Shown here: positions 22,144 through 24,659 of the stretch, piece by piece | How the letters are laid out: the number at the start of each line of letters is the position of its first letter | How positions within the stretch are numbered: the stretch's first letter is position 1 | Source of the DNA: a virus | Length of the DNA stretch: 24,659 nucleotides | IMG/VR virus record: IMGVR_UViG_3300023279_000079 | Coordinates: 1-24,659 of that record | Direction: 5' to 3' (one strand) | The notes under the pieces: generated by a model | Databases searched by the model: none | Told to the model about the DNA's origin: nothing | The model's input: the letters and a program-made list of their open reading frames with translations, nothing else | Translations under genes and position numbers: made by a program

Positions 22144-23627
22144 GCCGCACCCTTCCGCTTCCGAGCATAGGCTTTGGCAATGTTGTAATGCTGGATCCAG
22201 CTCTGGGTTTCCATGCTAACGTACCGGGCTGGTTCTTTCTCAATCCGATGCTCGGGCCAAACACCGAGGCGTTTCTTGTACGCATGGGCTGCCCAACCAT
22301 CTTTCCAGCCCCTGCTGCCGCAATGGCATAGCAAGTCAGAGTAAAACGCCTGTTTGCGCTCCAACGGCCAATCCTTGGATTTAAGAGTCTGCTTACTGTT
22401 ACGGTCCAGTTCCATGAGGAACCCAGTAACCTGTTCTACTTGATCCACCGGCTCGGGCTTGTGTCCACAGTTCGGACAGACCGATATTTTAGGAGGTTTG
22501 AGATACGCGCACTTGGGACATTCTTTCGGCATCCGTTCTTTTTTCACAGCAGGGTTCTGACGGGCAGCGCCATCGTGCAGCGTCTTGTGGTTTATATCAT
22601 CCACAAAGCCAAGCCTAAGAGTAGTGTCTGAGTGATCTAGGATCAGGCAATCTTTTTTGCCCGGTGCAGTCCGCAGACCGCGGCCAACCATCTGGACGTA
22701 CAGCATCTCGGATTTAGTAGGCCGAGCAAGAATTACGCACCGGACATCCGAATCAAATCCAGTAGTCAGCACGCCAACATTGCAGATTACTTGGACATCG
22801 CCATTCTCAAATGCCCGGATGATCTTGTGGCGTTCCTCTCGGTCTGTAAACGCATCCATATACTCAGCATTGACCCCGGCCTCCTGAAACCGCTGCTGGA
22901 GGGTTTTGGCATGGATCCGATCAACGCAAAATGCCACGGTCGGCTGCCGGTCGGCCTTCTCAATCCAAGTGCTGACAATATCGGCCACCAACGCACCATC
23001 GGCCATCCGCTCCCCAAGATCTTTGAGGTTATAGTCACCGGCAGTAATCTTGACGCCTTCCAGATCGGGATGACCCGGAGCAAAAACCCTGAAGTCAGAC
23101 AAATGGCCTAGCTTGATCAACTGGCCAAGAGTTGTCGGGGTAATGAGATCGTCCCATCTATTACCCATTCCACGCGCCCACGGCGTAGCAGAGAGACCAA
23201 TGATCGGACGGTCCTTCCAGTCAGACCGCTTGAACCATTTGTCGTAAAAATTAAAATTTATGTGGCACTCGTCCACAATCGCAAAATCAGCATCTGGAAT
23301 CTCACGCCGCATTAGGGTCTGGACCGAGCAAACCTGTACCGGCTGCCGCCAATCCGTCCGCTCATGGATACCCTGCACAACACCGATCTCATCAATGCCG
23401 ACGCCTTCAAACCGAAATACAGTCTGATCAATCAAAGTCAGCGCCGGGACGACAAACATAACCTTGCTGTCCTTAGCCCGAGCCATACGGATGATCTCCG
23501 CAGCAATGATGGTCTTGCCTGCCCCGGTTGGTGCCATCAACACCGGCCTGCGCTTGCCTGATCGTAAGCTAAGTTTCAGCTTATCAATGGCGGCCTTCTG
23601 GTAATCTCTCAAGATCAAGTCAGTCAT
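22140..23627 (-). CDS. Superfamily 2 DEAD/DEAH-type helicase (495 aa)
   Basis: An ATP-dependent nucleic-acid helicase. Motif I is APTGAGKT (residues 32-39), motif II is DECH (119-122), motif III is LSATPW (145-150), and the second RecA-like half carries VLTTGFDSDVR and QMVGRGLRTA (motifs V and VI). A zinc ribbon (CPKCAYL and CPNCGHKP) lies near residues 375-395, with a helical tail after it. This plan is that of type III restriction-subunit-like or RAD25-type helicases found in many phage replication modules. It lies head to tail with the primase and probably acts at the replication fork or in recombination. The start at 23627 has only a weak site, near a possible TTGGAC-N17-TAGACT promoter. 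Confidence 0.9.
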   Translation of the reverse strand: MTDLILRDYQKAAIDKLKLSLRSGKRRPVLMAPTGAGKTIIAAEIIRMARAKDSKVMFVVPALTLIDQTVFRFEGVGIDEIGVVQGIHERTDWRQPVQVCSVQTLMRREIPDADFAIVDECHINFNFYDKWFKRSDWKDRPIIGLSATPWARGMGNRWDDLITPTTLGQLIKLGHLSDFRVFAPGHPDLEGVKITAGDYNLKDLGERMADGALVADIVSTWIEKADRQPTVAFCVDRIHAKTLQQRFQEAGVNAEYMDAFTDREERHKIIRAFENGDVQVICNVGVLTTGFDSDVRCVILARPTKSEMLYVQMVGRGLRTAPGKKDCLILDHSDTTLRLGFVDDINHKTLHDGAARQNPAVKKERMPKECPKCAYLKPPKISVCPNCGHKPEPVDQVEQVTGFLMELDRNSKQTLKSKDWPLERKQAFYSDLLCHCGSRGWKDGWAAHAYKKRLGVWPEHRIEKEPARYVSMETQSWIQHYNIAKAYARKRKGAA

Positions 23628-23677
23628 GTCATAGTCCAGTCTAAGCTAGATAATTGTTACGTCCAAGGTGGGATTTA

Positions 23678-23705
23678 TTGCACAGCTAAAGCCAACCCCT
23701 ACAGT
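23678..23705 (+). promoter_or_regulatory. Weak candidate promoter for the plus-strand RNA
   Basis: TTGCAC (23678-23683) and TACAGT (23700-23705) lie 16 bases apart, placing a start near 23712, just where the first hairpin (CTTAG/CTAAG) begins. The boxes are moderate, and a phage-specific or middle promoter could be used instead. Confidence 0.3.
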
Positions 23706-23710
23706 AAAGT

Positions 23711-24212
23711 CTTAGTCTATGTGTCTCTTACTAAGTCCGTGTTTGTTGGTGGAACCTGAGCAAGGGACAAAGGGAACTATCCCCGCCATTTTACTGGCAG
23801 GGCGTCCCCTCGTTCCAATGAGATCTTGTTTGCCGGAGCCAACCGTCGCATCGGGACACCACTGGCTGAGTAGACCAGCAGCAGACACGCAACTTTCGGA
23901 GACTATAGACTCTCTCCGGTGTCCCCCCTTCGTGCCTTCGGGCTGGGGTTTGGCTATGGACACATCCCACAGTAACCATGTCCCGCTGGTGCCTGTCGTT
24001 TTTCACCGACGCCCGGATGCCCCCGGATTTCCAGCGGTAGAACCGAAGCTGTGCCTGTGCTGGGCAGAGGCGTTGCGGTTAAGTTCTTTGCGAGAGAGTC
24101 TTGACGGTGATACTATGTAAAGGTAGTATCCACTTCAAGAACCGTTCTTCCCGCGAAGAAGTTGTTCGGTTCTGTAGCCCCCCTTGAGCCTTGGCTCGGG
24201 GGGTTACTTTTT
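23711..24212 (+). ncRNA. Candidate large structured noncoding RNA (about 500 nt)
   Basis: No credible protein is coded here, yet the plus strand tiles with stems. They are CTTAG/CTAAG (23711, 23731), GGAAC/GTTCC (23773, 23812) enclosing CCCCGCCA/TGGCAGGG (one C-A mismatch), and GGGACACC/GGTGTCCC (23853, 23918) enclosing CTGG/CCAG and GGAGA/TCTCC. Next are CCCC/GGGG around GCC-UUCG-GGC (23934-23943), GGACA/TGTCC, CCGCTGG/CCAGCGG (23983, 24031), AACCG/CGGTT (24041, 24076), and GATACTA/TAGTATC (24109, 24124). Last comes AGAACCG-UUCUUC-CCGC-GAAGAA/CGGTTCT (24138-24173), which touches the terminator. Multi-branch junctions, the UUCG loop sense and the T-tract give the plus strand as template sense. 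It resembles in size the phage RNAs ROOL or GOLLD, but I cannot assign it. Confidence 0.65.
24174..24212 (+). terminator. Strong intrinsic terminator of the plus-strand RNA
   Basis: GTAGCCCCCC (24174-24183) pairs with GGGGGGTTAC (24198-24207), with an inner GAGC-CTTG-GCTC hairpin, and five Ts follow at 24208-24212. On the minus strand no T run follows the hairpin, so it points to plus-strand transcription ending here, tail to tail with the HTH gene. Confidence 0.85.
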
Positions 24213-24217
24213 ACAGG

Positions 24218-24388
24218 CTACCTGTTGCTGCGCATCCTGTCAATCAGAATAACAACCGCGGTGGGGATACGGTGTACACCGCCAATCCAATTGTAGACAG
24301 TGCGTTCGGTCACTCCCATCAGTGCGCCGAATTTTTTGTAGTCCAACCGCAGTTCTACCAGTGCCTGTTTCAGTTCATCCGCTTCCAT
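24218..24388 (-). CDS. Small helix-turn-helix regulator (56 aa)
   Basis: A complete short gene from ATG 24388 to TAG 24218. Residues 18-48 form a helix-turn-helix of the XRE/phage Cro type: KKFGALMGVTERTVYNWIGG, then a turn and a hydrophobic helix VHRIPTAVVILIDRM. The protein is only long enough for the DNA-binding domain and presumably works as a dimer. It is convergent with the structured RNA, whose terminator ends 6 bases before its stop. A purine-rich AGAGAAGAAAG lies upstream of the ATG; it is a weak site. As the first minus-strand phage gene at the right edge, it may control early transcription. The operator cannot be named; TTGTT-N8-AACAA at about 24448-24465 is one possible inverted repeat. 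Confidence 0.8.
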   Translation of the reverse strand: MEADELKQALVELRLDYKKFGALMGVTERTVYNWIGGVHRIPTAVVILIDRMRSNR

Positions 24389-24422
24389 TTCAGTTATCTT
24401 TCTTCTCTTATAAAGCGGGGGA

Positions 24423-24659
24423 TCATAGGTTCATCCTAATTTTATCGTTGTTACTAACAGAACAATAGCCTGGACGCAACGTCAAATCCAAAGTCTCTTT
24501 GGCATCACCGTCGCCCTGATGGCAGTCACCGCAATATCGGTCGAGGACCGGTTGGACGTAACGCAGGTAGCTTACCGTGTCCTGCCGGCCCCACGGCGGA
24601 GGAGTAATCTGGCGAGGTTCGCGGGACAGTGCGATCGAGCCCGCGGCATACTCCGGAGC
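24423..24659 (-). CDS. Fragment of a planctomycete-type c-cytochrome-like protein (78 aa, broken)
   Basis: The minus strand from the window edge to TGA at 24423 is open. It reads SREPRQITPPPWGRQDTVSY, then a YVQPVLDRYC segment, GDCHQGDGDAKETLDLTLRPG, then an unrelated YCSVSNNDKIRMNL. CGDCH is a haem-c attachment motif (CxxCH). The surrounding pattern, VQPVLDRYC-x-CH-GDG then LDLTLRP, is one I know from large exported cytochrome/HzsA-related proteins of Planctomycetota and relatives. In those proteins the chain continues for hundreds of residues after LTLRPG, whereas here the likeness ends at about 24467. The stretch is GC-rich relative to the phage. It is a bacterial gene piece joined to phage DNA. 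Confidence 0.65.
   Translation of the reverse strand, partial: APEYAAGSIALSREPRQITPPPWGRQDTVSYLRYVQPVLDRYCGDCHQGDGDAKETLDLTLRPGYCSVSNNDKIRMNL

Noticed and set aside
23628-23666. TTGGAC-N17-TAGACT as the early promoter for the helicase
   Set aside because: The -10 box is weak and the start would leave almost no leader before the ATG, so it is not listed as a feature.
23719-24120. 133-aa plus-strand open frame over the structured RNA region
   Set aside because: Composition is Pro/Ser/Cys-rich and unlike a folded protein, no ribosome site precedes it, and the DNA is explained by RNA stems.
24139-24207. A tRNA gene in the hairpin-rich 3' end of the RNA region
   Set aside because: No T-loop GTTCRA motif, no anticodon arm of the right size and no CCA-like end. 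The hairpins read as a stem-loop plus terminator.
24174-24212. Terminator of the HTH gene on the minus strand
   Set aside because: The hairpin is symmetric, but the T run follows it only on the plus strand.

Overview
The window is most of the structural and packaging half of an uncultured tailed bacteriophage (Caudoviricetes). It carries a P22-type large portal, a terminase pair, a scaffold and capsid set, and a large virion protein with peptidoglycan-hydrolase-like domains. This fits a podovirus-like phage, but no tail tube, tape measure or lysis gene confirms the morphology. From memory, several small proteins (132 aa, 150 aa, 230 aa, 216 aa, the KKGG protein) resemble proteins common in uncultured marine and freshwater phages. 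No host can be named from the phage genes. No tRNA, CRISPR array, integrase or DNA polymerase was seen.

Nearly every gene lies on the minus strand, so transcription runs from high to low coordinates. The order is: (a) an early-like block with a small HTH protein (24388-24218), a DEAD/DEAH-type helicase and a zinc-ribbon/Toprim primase; (b) a long hairpin after the primase stop, then a candidate promoter, two small unknowns, terminase small and large subunits, a small ORF and the portal; (c) a 1354-aa virion protein, a 517-aa KKGG-repeat protein, a 69-aa protein, a GroES-like co-chaperonin, a coiled-coil scaffold-like protein and a 216-aa conserved protein; (d) a terminator overlapping a good sigma70-type promoter, two abutting leader hairpins with the same loop sequence, a decoration-like protein and the major capsid protein; (e) small virion proteins, a broken GIY-YIG/NUMOD3 homing endonuclease inserted at the start of a 230-aa head/tail gene, then fibre-like proteins running off the left edge. 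Many genes overlap or abut (ATGA, TGATG, TAG-ATG), which suggests translational coupling.

Three places break this ordinary plan. First, 23.7-24.2 kb has no credible protein gene. Read on the plus strand, it folds into a chain of at least ten perfect or near-perfect stems, with a UUCG tetraloop, and ends in a strong intrinsic terminator. This looks like a large structured noncoding RNA of about 500 nt, transcribed opposite to all other genes. Second, the homing-endonuclease remnant has taken over the original TTG start and first five codons of its target gene and supplies a recoded copy of them at its own end. Third, the last ~190 bases encode a fragment of a CxxCH cytochrome-like protein of the planctomycete type. 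That homology stops abruptly, so the right edge is either a phage-host junction or a chimeric assembly.

Also notable are an 11-mer, CCGTAGCAGRG, that recurs seven times in one orientation and one codon frame, and a GC-rich domain in the 1354-aa protein that looks imported.
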